Below are positions 30,499 through 40,327 of a DNA stretch of 64,000 bases, one piece after another (positions within the stretch are counted from its first letter, which is position 1; each line of letters begins with the position of its first letter). Under the pieces are notes generated by a model that did not search any database, was not told where the DNA came from, and saw only the letters and a program-made list of their open reading frames with translations. The position numbers were made by a program, and so were the translations under genes. Origin of the DNA: Euglena gracilis (taxonomy: Eukaryota; Euglenida; Euglenophyceae; Euglenales); the NCBI GenBank assembly GCA_039621445.1, contig CP154956.1, positions 34,197,437 through 34,261,436 on the forward strand, read 5' to 3'.

Positions 30499-31987
30499 GT
30501 CAAATCCCAACGCCAGCGTGAGCGTGCGGGCAATTACCCAAGAGCCCCGCACGGCCCCCAGACCCAGCAAGCCCCAAATCTCCCAAGGAGGGGGGAGACC
30601 GTGCCCTGAAGCACACGGTCAAGGCGGGGCCCATCAGATTTCGACAAACAACTACTGGTCCGTGCTACAGAAGAAGTCCCGTCGTTCCGAGCAATCGTCT
30701 GCGGCGCGACCGGTCTCGTCTGCGCAGTCGTCTGCCGCCGACGAGCGACCGGTCTCGTCTGCGCAGTCCTCGCCCCCCGCCAAGCCAGCAGCCTCCGAGC
30801 CATCGTCTACGCAGCATCGTGCCACCGCGACGCCCCCAGCCCGGCAGCAGCAGGAGCGAGCACCGCGCCAGTCCGCACCAAGCCGGACGACGCTGCCCCC
30901 GCCGTCAGCAGCGCCGTCAGCGGCACCACGTTCCGCGCCCGCAGCATCCAGCGCCCCGCTCCCCCCGCAGAGCGCACCGTCCTCCCGGGCGGCACCGAAG
31001 CCGGCCGCATCGTCACCGACAACCTCGACGCCAAAGAGGTGGGCACTGGACCTGTTCTCCGGAACGGGTTCGGTGAAGCGGGCGCTGGAGAAGCTCGGCT
31101 ACTCCGTCATCTCGGTGGATGCCGACCCGCGGTGGAAGGCGGACAAGACGGTGGACGTGCGGCGCTGGCGGTACTGGGAAGAGTACTGGCCCGGCGACTT
31201 CGAGCTGGTCGCCGCCTCGCCGCCGTGCACCGAGTACTCCAGCGCGATGACGACCCGGAGGCGGCGGCTGCGGAAGGCCGACTTCCTGGTCCGCAAGACG
31301 AAGGAGATCATCGCCTACCTGCGGCCGTCCCTGTGGTGGCTGGAGAATCCCCGCTATGGGAAACTCCGCCACCGCAAGGTCGTGGAGGACATGCAGTACG
31401 TCGATGTGGACTACTGCATGTTCGAGGCGTGGGGCTATCGCAAGCCCACACGCTTCTGGATCGCGGACTCCATGGCCCCCATGCAGGACATCGTGTGCGA
31501 CGGCCAGTGCGAGAACATCGTGGAGGAGCAAGATGGACGACGACATCATCGGCGGCAGCTGGGTGGGGCATCCCAGCAGCGCGGCACCCGAGAGCAGGCG
31601 TATCGCATTCCCGAAGGTGTCGTCCGATACCTGTGCGAGCGCACCCCACCAACCCGCCAAGCAGCCGTGCCGCCCAGCGCGATACCGCCGTCGCCGGCAC
31701 CCGCACCCGCGTCCGCCACCGCACCGCCAAGCCGGACGGCGCTGCCCCCGCAAGCAGCGGCGCTGTCCCAAGCCCCGCGCCAACGACCGCCATCGTGCAC
31801 CCGCCAAGCATCGTGCACCCCGCCCGAGCCGCACGACCATCCACCCGCCGAGCCCGTCACCACCGCCGCCGACGAGCCCCACCCCCGCGGAAGGTCCACA
31901 AGGTCACCGTCCGTCCGTGGCAGTACCGCCCCAGCCGGCCCTTCCAGGTGGGCCGCATGGAGAGGCGGGGCGGCAGCTACCAGCTGA
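30458..31987 (+). CDS. Element T C5-cytosine DNA methyltransferase domain
   Basis: It is in frame with Gag beyond the TGA. A Ser/Ala/Pro-rich linker runs to about 31035. The methyltransferase fold begins with motif I ALDLFSGTGSVKRAL (31043). It continues with an acidic cofactor residue in ISVDADP, motif IV AASPPCTEYSS with the catalytic Cys (about 31212-31230), motif VI WWLENPRYG (31336), VDYCMFEAWGYRKPTRFW (about 31408-31460) and a motif X-like YRIPEGVVRYL (31600). Spacing matches the short, roughly 200-residue C5 methylases of phages and large DNA viruses that lack a long target-recognition domain. All key residues are present. The downstream Pro-rich linker changes register before the protease. 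Published precedent exists for retrotransposon-borne cytosine methyltransferases in other algae. Activity and target are unknown. Confidence 0.85.
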   Translation, partial: RGRPGPRDGGLGRPSNPNASVSVRAITQEPRTAPRPSKPQISQGGGRPCPEAHGQGGAHQISTNNYWSVLQKKSRRSEQSSAARPVSSAQSSAADERPVSSAQSSPPAKPAASEPSSTQHRATATPPARQQQERAPRQSAPSRTTLPPPSAAPSAAPRSAPAASSAPLPPQSAPSSRAAPKPAASSPTTSTPKRWALDLFSGTGSVKRALEKLGYSVISVDADPRWKADKTVDVRRWRYWEEYWPGDFELVAASPPCTEYSSAMTTRRRRLRKADFLVRKTKEIIAYLRPSLWWLENPRYGKLRHRKVVEDMQYVDVDYCMFEAWGYRKPTRFWIADSMAPMQDIVCDGQCENIVEEQDGRRHHRRQLGGASQQRGTREQAYRIPEGVVRYLCERTPPTRQAAVPPSAIPPSPAPAPASATAPPSRTALPPQAAALSQAPRQRPPSCTRQASCTPPEPHDHPPAEPVTTAADEPHPRGRSTRSPSVRGSTAPAGPSRWAAWRGGAAATS

Positions 31988-32817
31988 TGCTGGATGTGGT
32001 CATCGAGATCGACGGCCGGGAGGAGAAGGCGAAGGCCCTCATCGACACGGGGGCGCAGACATCGCTGATCCGTCGGGACTTGTTCCCGAACGGATGTTTC
32101 CGTCGCAGTGAGCGACCGCTGCTGCTGCGGACCGTGAACGGCGACCTGCTGGCGGGCGGCAGCAACGAGGCGGACGTCCTCCTGGTGTTCAACGCGAGGA
32201 GCGAAGGAGAGAGGAGTGGAGGAGTGAAGAGGTGGCACAGCCAGATCACCGTCCATGACGGTGATATAGGGTGTGACCTGATTCTGGGTTACCCCTGGCT
32301 GAAGGAGCACAGGCTGGATGTGCAACCCTGGCGGGATGCGCTCCAGCTCCACGACGACCCCCGATGGGTCATCGCCGGCACCGAAGCAAGCGAGATCGCA
32401 GCGCTAAGCACACGCACCCACGCGACCGTCCGAGCCCGCAGCCCGTCGCCGTTGCCCCGCACGCCGTCCGAAGTGGAGGAGGAGATGGAGGCCGAGGTGA
32501 GGAAGATGAGGCTCACCGTCGGGGTCAACGGCCCCGACGGAGACGAGGAGGACGAGGCCCTGGACGCCGAGGAGGAGGCAATGGTGGCCAAGGTGCTGAT
32601 CGACGCGGGCAAGGAGGCGAAGGAAGTCCGTGGGGTGGTCACGGCCGAGGCGGAGGAGCAGCATCCGCTGGCCGTCCAGCTGCGCGCCGAGATGCTCAAG
32701 GAGTTCGAGGGCCGCGTCTTCTGCGACCGCGTCCACCCCGATCCGCCGCCCCGAGGCCAGCACGGGATGGCGGTGCTGCGCCTCAAGCCAAACGCCCAGC
32801 CGGTGGTGGGAGGGTGA
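31900..32817 (+). CDS. Element T aspartic protease and linker
   Basis: It is in the register one back from the methyltransferase. The retropepsin signature is KALIDTGAQTSLIRRDLF (DTG at about 32044), with the second-lobe motif GCDLILGYPWLKEHRLD at 32270-32310. About 100 acidic residues follow and lead into RT. The ORF stops at 32817 in a short G-run (gggagggtga). The RT register starts immediately after, so a one-base loss in the run or a frameshift site is likely. It matures the polyprotein by family analogy. Confidence 0.85.
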   Translation, partial: KVTVRPWQYRPSRPFQVGRMERRGGSYQLMLDVVIEIDGREEKAKALIDTGAQTSLIRRDLFPNGCFRRSERPLLLRTVNGDLLAGGSNEADVLLVFNARSEGERSGGVKRWHSQITVHDGDIGCDLILGYPWLKEHRLDVQPWRDALQLHDDPRWVIAGTEASEIAALSTRTHATVRARSPSPLPRTPSEVEEEMEAEVRKMRLTVGVNGPDGDEEDEALDAEEEAMVAKVLIDAGKEAKEVRGVVTAEAEEQHPLAVQLRAEMLKEFEGRVFCDRVHPDPPPRGQHGMAVLRLKPNAQPVVGG

Positions 32818-35800
32818 TCCACCTGAAGGGCGAGCGGCTGGAGGCGCTGCGGGAGATGGAGGAGGAGTGCCGCCGCGACCGGAAGGTGGAGCCGGGCCGC
32901 GGCCCGTGGCGGGCGGCGGCCTTCCCGATTCGGAAGAAGAACGGGAAGTGGAGGATGGTGTGTGACTACGCGGTGACGAACCTGCAGATCATGGCGGACA
33001 GCTACCCCTTGCCCTTGACGGAGGAGATCGTGGCGGAGCAGGCGAAGTGTACCCTCTTCAGCACCATCGACTTGCGGGACGCGTTCCACCAGGTGGCCTT
33101 GGCGGAGGAGAGCCGACCGGTGACGAACGTCCAGCTGCCGGGTGGGCTGTGGCAGTGGCGTGTGGTCCCGCAGGGGATCAACGTCGGGCCCGCCCTCCTG
33201 CAGCGGGACATCGACGCCACCTGCGCGGCGGTGAAGGCGCACTCCCGCCCGTACTTCGACGACATCATCGTCAGTACGCGGCAGGGAGCGGAGGAGACGG
33301 ACGAGGAGTTCTACCAGAAGCATGCCCGAGACGTCCGTGAGACGTTGCTGGCCTTGGAGAAGGACAGATGGGTCAGCGACAGCCGCAAGGTCAAGCTCTT
33401 CATGAGGCAGGTCGAGTTCGTGGGGCATGTCCTGGGGCACGGCAGGAGGGCGCCTGCCCCAGGCAAACTGTCGGCGGTGCAGCACTGGCAGCTGCCGCCG
33501 ACGGTCAGCAGTCTCCGCGCGTTTCTCGGCGTCTGCAATTACTATGCGGGCTACGTGAGACTCTACGCGGAGCTGGCGGCGCCGTTGCAGGAGAAGCTGA
33601 AGTTGCCGAGGGAGCTGACCAAGGCGGGATCCAAGCACCCAGTGGTGTGGACGGAGCAGGAGAAGGAGGCGTTCGACAAGCTGAAGAAGGCCCTCGTCGC
33701 CGACCTGGAGCTGTACCACATCGATCCAGCCAAGCCGTTCGTCCTGCGCACCGACGCGTCGGACTACGCCATCGGAGCGGTGCTGGAGCAGTTCCCGAAC
33801 ATCGACGGCGTGCCGCGGGTGGAGGACCTGCGGCCGGGGGCCTCCGTCCCGGTGGCCTTCATGTCCCGGAAGCTCACCGAGGGGCAGCGCCTTCGGTGGG
33901 ATGTCCGGGACAAGGAGACGTATGCCGTGGTGGCCGCCCTCGACAAGTGGGCGGGCTTCCTGCTGGACAACGAGATCCTCGTCCTGACCGACCACCGCAG
34001 CCTGGAGTCGTGGTACAAGGAGTACGTCGCCGGAGTGGGCCCGCAGGGGAGGCGGGCCAGATGGCATGCGAAGCTCAACGAGTTCCGCATCACCGTGGTG
34101 CACGTCCCCGGCGAGACCAACGTGGTGGGCGATGCCATGTCTCGCTGGGCCTACCCGGCCTCACAAGGCTGGCGCGACACCTCGTGGCACGGCACCGAGG
34201 CCGACACGAAGGAGATGAAGGCCCACATCCTGGAGGAGAAGCTGCGCGAGAAGTCCACCCCGAAGGCGGTGCATCCCGAGGACGAGGAGACCAAGGCGGA
34301 ACAGGTGGAGAGGTCAACCCTGAAGGAGGGGAGAGAGCTGGCCGTCATCCAGCTGATCCCGCTCCAGTCGTTCGCCGCGGTCCCGTCAGCGTCCCACATC
34401 GCCGTCACCACGCGCAGCCGCCTCGACACGCAGCGCAACGCCCGAGACGCCCCAGCACACGCCCTGCACGGTACGCGGTCCGAGCACCCACGTGAGATGC
34501 ACCCGTCAGCCTCGTCTCCCGCGGCCGCAGCAGTCCCACCGTCGGCATCGTCTGCGGCAGTCCCACCGTCTGCGTCGTGCATCGCATCACCAGCGTCCGT
34601 GCCAGCACCATCATCCAACGCGCCATCGCCAGTCCCATCACCAGCACCGCAGTCCACCGCACCGCAGTCCATCGCACCGTCCGCAGCGCCCACAGCCGGT
34701 GTGTCATCACCGGCCATGCCCGTCCCAGCGTCCGCAGCCGGTGTGCCGTCACCGGCCGCGTCAGTCCCGTCTGCAGTGCCCTCAGCGGGTGTGCCGTCAA
34801 CCGCTGATCCCGTGCCCCCGCAGCCTGACCTGGACATCAACGTCTTCGACATGGACTGGAGCAAGGCGTATGCGGTGTGCCCGCGCTGGAAGCCCGTCTG
34901 GGACCAGGCCCACAACGGCCCGGGCTGGCCCAGCGGGTTCCAGCTGGTGGATGGGCGGCTCGTCTCGGCGGGGAGGTGGTGTGTGCCGAGCGGGCTGCTG
35001 GCGGAGGTGCTGAGGGAGCAGCACTCGGTCTCCGGCCACATTGGCGGGGACCGGCTGGTGGAGGAGGCCGAGCGCACCTACGTCTTCGCGGACCGGATGG
35101 AGGCGGCGAAGGTGGCCGGCGGGCTGCAGCGGACGTGCCCGGTGTGCCAGGCCACCGAGCACCCGCACCAGCCGCTGCGGCTGAAGGTCTGCCCGACGCC
35201 CGTCCCGCCGTACATCATGGCGTCGGTGGCCATCGACCTCTTCGTGATGCCGGAGGTGGACTTCGAGGGGCAGCTGTACAACGTGTTCGCCGCCTGCGTC
35301 GATCGCCACAGTGGGTGGGTCGTGGCCACGGCCCACCACACGCGCGGCCTCACCGCCGCCACCGTGGCCAAGGCGATGTACCGGGGGTGGTGGTCGCCGC
35401 ACGGGCTGCCCAGCGTGATCACGAGTGATCGCGGGCCGCACTTTGCTGGCGCGTGGTGGCGCAGCATGTGCGGCCTGCACGGGATCCGCCACGCCTATGC
35501 CCAGGCGTACCACCACGCGGCGAACGGGCGGGCGGAGTCCCTCGGTGCGCAGCTGCAGAAGCGGATCCGGAGCGAGAAGGCCGAGGCCCCGATCACCTGG
35601 GTGGAGTCCCTGCCCAGGGCAGTGCAGAAGCTGAACGACTCCAAGGCGCAGCACGGCCTGAGTCCGTACGAGGTGCTGTATGGACGGCATCGGTGGACTG
35701 GTGGCGTACCGTACAAGGCCCCGGTCATGGTGGAGGATGCCGTGTCGTTCTTCGAGAGACAGAAGGCCGTGGACCAGAAGGTCGCCGACGTCCTCAACGA

Positions 35801-37340
35801 CCTCCACAAGCGGCAAGCGGACCAGAAGAACCGGAGCAGGAAGGACCTCGAGGAGTTCGCCAAGGGAGACCTCGTGTGGTACCTCCGGCCTCCGAGGCGG
35901 CCGGGCCAGAAGCTCGAGAGCTACTGGCTTGGCCCAGCCCGGGTCACCGCGCGCCGTGGCGAGCACTCGTACGAGCTGGAGCTGGAGGAGGGCCGCCGCC
36001 AAGAGGCCCACCGCTGCCAGCTGAAGGCCTACCGCGATGACACGCGGCTGTGGGGCCCGCCCAAGATGTTCGTCTACCGGCAGGCCAGACCGCAAGAAGA
36101 CGTGGACATCGAGGAGTGGACGGTGGAGGAGATCCGGCGGCACCGCCGACGAGACGACGGCGACTGGGAGTTCGAGGTGAAGTGGGAGGGCCACCCGACT
36201 CTCACGTGGGAGCCGTTGAAGAATTTCTTCCATCGCTACTCTCACCAGATGATCGAGTACGCCAAGTCCAAGAAGCTCAAGGTGGACCTGCTGGACTACC
36301 TCCACCGCAACCCGGCTGAGGTGGCGGTCATCATCGCGGAGGTGAAGAAGCAGGAGCAGGAGGTCATCAATAACGCCGAGTGGGAAGACCCCCCCGAGGA
36401 GTGGGTCTGGCCCGACGAGGACATCAAGAAGGACGAGGAGGCAAGCAGCCAGGAAGGGGAGTCAGCGGACCCCCCAGTGGGCACAGCGGTGCCTGCAGGA
36501 CAGCACGTCCCGACACGCGATCCACCGCCAGCGCTAGGTCAGGATCCACCGCGGACCGTCGCCGCCGCTGCATCGCACCAGCCCGTCCCGCTGCACTTCG
36601 TGCGCCACCCGTCCGACCGTCCCTCCGTCTCTGCGTTTCCCCAGCTGTCGCAGGAGGCTGATCCCCAGATCCCCTCTGCTGCGGTATCAACCTTGGTGTG
36701 TCCATCGACAGGAGCTGAGTGTGCGCAGCCCGTGTCTGCGTTCGCTCATTTGCTGCCGCACGCTGCCCCCCAGGCGGCTGTGGCTGCCTCCCAGGCTGCT
36801 GTGGCCGCCCCTCAGGCGACGGTGGTGGCTGCCAACCAGGCTGCTGTGGCTGCCCCCCAGGCGGCTGTGGCTGCCTCTGCGATGTTCACCCATTCTCCGT
36901 ATGTGCCCATTCCGAACCATTTCCCGGCTGCGGGCGGGGACGCGGTGCCCCCTCCGCCTGCGGCCTTCCCGGTGTGTACGGGCCGGCACCCCCCCATGCC
37001 GCCGGCCTGTGCCACGCCGTCCCCGTTCCTCTCACATCATTTCCTGCCAGCGCACCCCCATACCCAGTGCGCCCCATTCATCCCCTGTCCCGATGGAGCC
37101 TTCGCCACCCATGGCTCCTTCCCGTTGCACCTCCAGGACCCGTCCTCAGCCTCAAGGCGGCGAGAGGGGCACCACCGCCGCTGTCTGCGTCCTCAATCCC
37201 CCCAACGCAGGCCTGGTGAGTCCCGGCCCTTTCCGGCCCCAACCCGGAGGCCACCCATTTTCCCCTACCCACGGCTACCCATGCCAGCCCACCGCCCCGG
37301 GGGTGGTTGGAAAAGCCTGGCGTCAAACCGTACTGGGTAG
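32818..37340 (+). CDS. Element T reverse transcriptase, RNase H, integrase, chromodomain
   Basis: RT starts IHLKGERLEALREMEEE, then FPIRKKNGKWRMVCDY, FSTIDLRDAFHQV and the catalytic YFDD at about 33252-33263 (F in place of the usual V/I/L). RNase H starts LRTDASDYAIGAVLEQ at about 33734, with LTDHRSLESW later. Integrase has an HHCC zinc module (SGHIGGD ... CPVCQ, about 35030-35150) and a DDE core: AIDLF (35232), ITSDRGPHF (35420) and the Glu of NGRAESLG (35523). The chromodomain at about 36100-36240 reads VEEIRRHRRRDDGDWEFEVKWEG ... TWEPL, as in chromoviruses that target modified chromatin. A low-complexity Ala/Pro tail reaches the stop at 37340. All catalytic residues are present. Confidence 0.9.
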
Positions 37341-39019
37341 CGGGGGTTGTATTTGTGGGGCTGCTGCTGCTGCTGCTGCCGTTCCTTGCCTGCCGATTCG
37401 CCAGAGTGCCTGCTGCGCCGTGGACCAAGACGCTGGCGGAGGCTGGGTACGTGGAGACTACACCGTCGGAGGCGAGCCGACGGATGGCAGCGGATGTCTC
37501 TGCCCCTGTCCTTCACACTGACACTGATACTGTGGAGGCAGGAGGAGGCTGGCGCCCAAGGCCGGAAGCCAGAGGCGGGCGGCAGCCAGGGGCAGAGCAG
37601 ACCCCCCCAGCCGGCCAAGGGAAGACAACGGCCGGGAGAGAGGGGGGCGGAGGCCACACAGACAAGCTAGCAGCCCAAGGGGGCCACCAGCCAGCCACCC
37701 CCCCAGCCAGCGAGGGGAGGCAGACAGCCAAGCCAGCCAGGCCCTCCCAGGGGGAACCGAAGCCACCCCCCCCCCCCAGGGGGAACCGAAGCCAGCCAGG
37801 CCCCCCCAGGGGGAACCGAAGCCCCCCCCCCCCCCAGGGGGAACCGAAGCCAGCCAGCCCCCCCCAGGGGGAACCGAAACCCCCCCCCCCCCCCCAGGGG
37901 GAACCGAAGCCAGCCAGGCCCCCCCAGGGGGAACCGAAGCCAGCCCCCCCCCCAGGGGGCACCGAACAGCCAAAGCCCCCCCAGGTGGGCACCAGCAAGG
38001 CGAGAGCCCCAGAGGGGGCCACCGAGCAAGGGCCCCCAGAGGGCCACGAGAGGCCCCAGAGGGCCACCGAGAGGCCCCAGAGGACCACCGAGCCAAGACC
38101 CCCCAGGAGGCCCCAGAGGGCCACCGAGCCAGCCCCCCCCCCCCAGGGGGCCCCAGAGGCAACCGAGCCAGGACCCCCCCCCCCGGGGGCCCGGAGGCCA
38201 CCGACCAAGGCCGCCCCCCCCCAGGGGCCCAGAGAGCACGACCAAAGACCCCCCCACACACCAAGGCAGAAGACCCCAGGGGGACCCCCCGGGCAAACCC
38301 AAAAAAAAAAAAGGCCCCCCGGACCCCCCCGGAACGAAAAAAAAAAGCGCCCCCCCCAGGGGCGCCCCCCCCCCCAAAAAAAAAGCGCCCCCCCCAGCGG
38401 CGCCCAAAAAAAAAGAGCCCCCCCCCCCAGGGGCGCCCACACCCACCGGAGCCCCAGAGCGCCAAACGAGAACCGAAGAGGGCGCAAGGAGCACCCCCCC
38501 CCAGAGCGCCACAAGAGAACCGAGCAGGCGCAAGGGAGAGAAAGGCACCCCCCCCCCCGCCAGCCAGGCCAGGCGGGGCAAAGGAGGCGAGCCGAAGAGA
38601 CCCCCCCGGCACCAGAAAGACCCCAGGGAGCCCAAGGGACCGCCCCCCCCCCCAACCAGCCGGGGAGCGCGCAGCCCCCCCGAAAGGCACAACGCTCCGG
38701 GCTCTGCCCCCAGCCTGCAGGTCAGCGCGGCGCGGCTGCCAAGCCACCCAGCAGGACAGCGGCCCCTGCCCAGAGCCCGGAGGAGTTCCACCCCCACCCA
38801 AGGCGCCCACAGGAGCCTGCGGCCGGCCTGCCAGCAGACCGCCCGGGGACCAACGCCAGCCCCCGACCAGGCTCCTGTGGCGCGCGAGGCCACACACGAG
38901 GGGCGCCCCCGGGCACCAAACGCCAAAGGCCAAGGCCGAGGCCAAGGCCACACCCCTGCCCTCCGTATACCCGAACCGCCCCGACGTTTGTTTGTACCAT
39001 TCGTTCACTTCGCCGATGA
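37220..39019 (+). CDS. Element T third ORF: membrane segment plus proline-rich repeats
   Basis: This frame follows pol in the env position. At 37337-37402 it encodes a strong hydrophobic stretch (WVAGVVFVGLLLLLLPFLAC) followed by Arg, typical of a single membrane anchor. The remaining 500 residues are Pro/Gln/Lys/Arg-rich and follow a tandem DNA repeat. There is no ATG close upstream in this frame. The first usable codon is a TTG at 37307, and a one-base change in the gggggtgg run near 37300 would fuse it to the pol tail. It could be a relict envelope-like protein, a pol extension, or chance ORF in GC-rich DNA. Confidence 0.4.
   Translation, partial: VPALSGPNPEATHFPLPTATHASPPPRGWLEKPGVKPYWVAGVVFVGLLLLLLPFLACRFARVPAAPWTKTLAEAGYVETTPSEASRRMAADVSAPVLHTDTDTVEAGGGWRPRPEARGGRQPGAEQTPPAGQGKTTAGREGGGGHTDKLAAQGGHQPATPPASEGRQTAKPARPSQGEPKPPPPPRGNRSQPGPPRGNRSPPPPQGEPKPASPPQGEPKPPPPPQGEPKPARPPQGEPKPAPPPGGTEQPKPPQVGTSKARAPEGATEQGPPEGHERPQRATERPQRTTEPRPPRRPQRATEPAPPPQGAPEATEPGPPPPGARRPPTKAAPPQGPREHDQRPPHTPRQKTPGGPPGQTQKKKRPPGPPRNEKKKRPPQGRPPPQKKSAPPSGAQKKRAPPPRGAHTHRSPRAPNENRRGRKEHPPPERHKRTEQAQGRERHPPPRQPGQAGQRRRAEETPPAPERPQGAQGTAPPPNQPGSAQPPRKAQRSGLCPQPAGQRGAAAKPPSRTAAPAQSPEEFHPHPRRPQEPAAGLPADRPGTNASPRPGSCGARGHTRGAPPGTKRQRPRPRPRPHPCPPYTRTAPTFVCTIRSLRR
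37740..37970 (+). repeat. C-rich tandem repeat in element T
   Basis: About eight units of 20-40 bp, each a C-run followed by agggggaaccgaagcc. Unit length varies through the C-run. Related C-rich low complexity continues to about 38650. Confidence 0.85.
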
Positions 39020-39086
39020 GGTGCGCATCGCCCCCCGCTCCCGCCTCCGAGGTTAGCCGAAGGCAGGCGAGGCCGGGTGCCTCGGT

Positions 39087-39097
39087 AGGAAGGGGAG
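39087..39097 (+). promoter_or_regulatory. Polypurine tract of element T
   Basis: aggaaggggag directly precedes the TGTGGG start of the 3' LTR, where plus-strand priming is expected. Confidence 0.75.
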
Positions 39098-39696
39098 TGT
39101 GGGCGGCGGGAGGCGGCCTGGCGCCTGCGCACTGGAATTAGCGAACATTCTGCCCCATTCCGCTACTTTTTTTACCTGTGTACTTTTCCCCCCCAGGTTC
39201 TCTCTTTTCCGAATGTTTCATTCAAAGAATTGTGCATGCTGAAGGAAGGACTTTCAAAAATTCAATCTGAGTTCAAGGAAACAATTATCCAAGAAGTTCA
39301 AAAAGTCAATCCGGAAGGTCAATCAAAAGGAAAGAGTTCAAATTCAAAAAAAGGAAGAGCAAGCGGCGCTGGGAATCAAGGTGAAGGTATTCGTCCGTCC
39401 CCCCCGCTACCCTTTTTTAAATTCAAACCAGGCTTTTCCTCCCCCCCCCCCCTACTGCTTCAGAGGCATCCCCAAGGAGTTGGCCAAAAATACCGTTCCC
39501 CCCCCCATTTTTTGAATTATTTGACTGCCGGAACCCAGGTTCTGGCTGAATTCAGGGACCGAAAGCCACAAAAAAAGGGAATTTTTGGGACGCGTGTGCC
39601 TATTTTTACCGGAGCGCCGGGTGACTGTTTTCCCCCACTCGGCCTGCCGGGGAGCCCATTCCGCGCACGGTCACCGAACCGGCGAGAGGGGAAAAC
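39098..39696 (+). repeat. 3' LTR of element T
   Basis: Near identical to 26094-26692. Differences are mainly homopolymer lengths and a few substitutions. Carries the same small ORF (from 39230). Confidence 0.9.
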
Positions 39697-39700
39697 TGCT

Positions 39701-39930
39701 TGCATTTCTGATGAAAAATTGGGAAAATTTTTGTGAAAATCGTAAAAATTGTAAAAATTGTAAAACATTTGTGTGAAAAGACCCAAAAATATAAGCAAAG
39801 GTGGGGGCTCAGAGGCGTTGTGATGCAGCCGTAGCCACTTGTGCCCCTGAGACACCTCGCCCGTGCTTAGGCGCCTTTTTTCTGAGTTTTTCTCTGGTCG
39901 TTCGACCGTTAAACCTATTCTGCTACCAAG
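39701..39930 (-). other. Leader of element M with primer-binding site
   Basis: On the minus strand the primer site TGGTAGCAGA (39928 to 39919) follows the 5' LTR of M after a 2-nt spacer. The rest is a noncoding, AU-rich leader up to the insertion of T. Like T and S, M appears to use the initiator-Met tRNA. Confidence 0.7.
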
Positions 39931-40129
39931 TGTACGTCCCACCCCGGCTTTTCTACTTATGCTTTCCTCCCGAAAAGCCCGTGGGGGGTAACAATAAAAT
40001 TTGCTTCCCTTTTCCCCTTTTGAATGCAAAGCACACAAGCAGAAGAATTGGTGGGACAGCAGTCCCTTATATGAAAGTGACTTTTGCTCTTTCGAACTTT
40101 GTAAAAGAAACAAATAAAACTTGTATTCA
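39931..40129 (-). repeat. 5' LTR of element M
   Basis: A 199-bp LTR, TG...CA on the minus strand. It contains a catataaggg TATA-like site at about 40065 and an attttattg stretch. Its last 16-18 bp (39930-39946) recur exactly at 19021-19037, the remnant of the 3' LTR. Confidence 0.7.
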
Positions 40130-40327
40130 AATGGGACTTCGCCCTCAGAATTCTAAAAGAGAATTGCAAAGCACCACACCCAATACCCTTGAATTAGGAA
40201 CCAGTTACTTTCGCTAAGCTTTCGCTAGCTCTGAGATTCTCTCTTTTTCTTATGGTTTAACCATGCCACTGTGTACAGCCCGGCCGTAGCCAGCTTGTAG
40301 GCCGTAGCCCATTGTATCTGGTACACA

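Larger units (their letters stand above)
26093..39700 (+). mobile_element. Ty3-type LTR retrotransposon T with C5-methyltransferase and chromodomain
   Basis: A 13.6-kb GC-rich element inserted in M. Order: 5' LTR, primer site, Gag, C5-methyltransferase, protease, RT, RNase H, integrase, chromodomain, a membrane-segment ORF, a C-rich repeat tract, purine tract, 3' LTR. The LTRs differ at only a few sites and homopolymer lengths, so insertion was recent. 'tgcat' occurs beside both ends (26088-26092 and 39701-39705), a likely target duplication, but exact ends are uncertain by a few bases. Codon use is GC-rich like the RPB1 exons and unlike element M. A second copy starts at 62007. Confidence 0.88.
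19022..40129 (-). mobile_element. LTR retrotransposon M (minus strand, deleted 3' end, hosts element T)
   Basis: Read on the minus strand: 5' LTR (40129 to 39931, TG...CA), ct, a primer site (39928 down), leader, [insertion of T, 39700 to 26093], Gag, zinc knuckle and RS-rich tail, protease, Dam-like domain, start of RT, then only the last 16 bp of the 3' LTR (19037 to 19022). Flanks are aatag (19017-19021) and aatgg (40130-40134), a 5-bp target duplication with one mismatch. The RT, RNase H, integrase and most of the 3' LTR are missing. Confidence 0.75.

Noticed and set aside
37458-39008. 500-codon Gly/Pro/Trp-rich ORFs on the minus strand of the T tail
   Set aside because: They mirror the C-rich tandem repeat and GC-rich DNA, have no domain, and exist in several frames at once.
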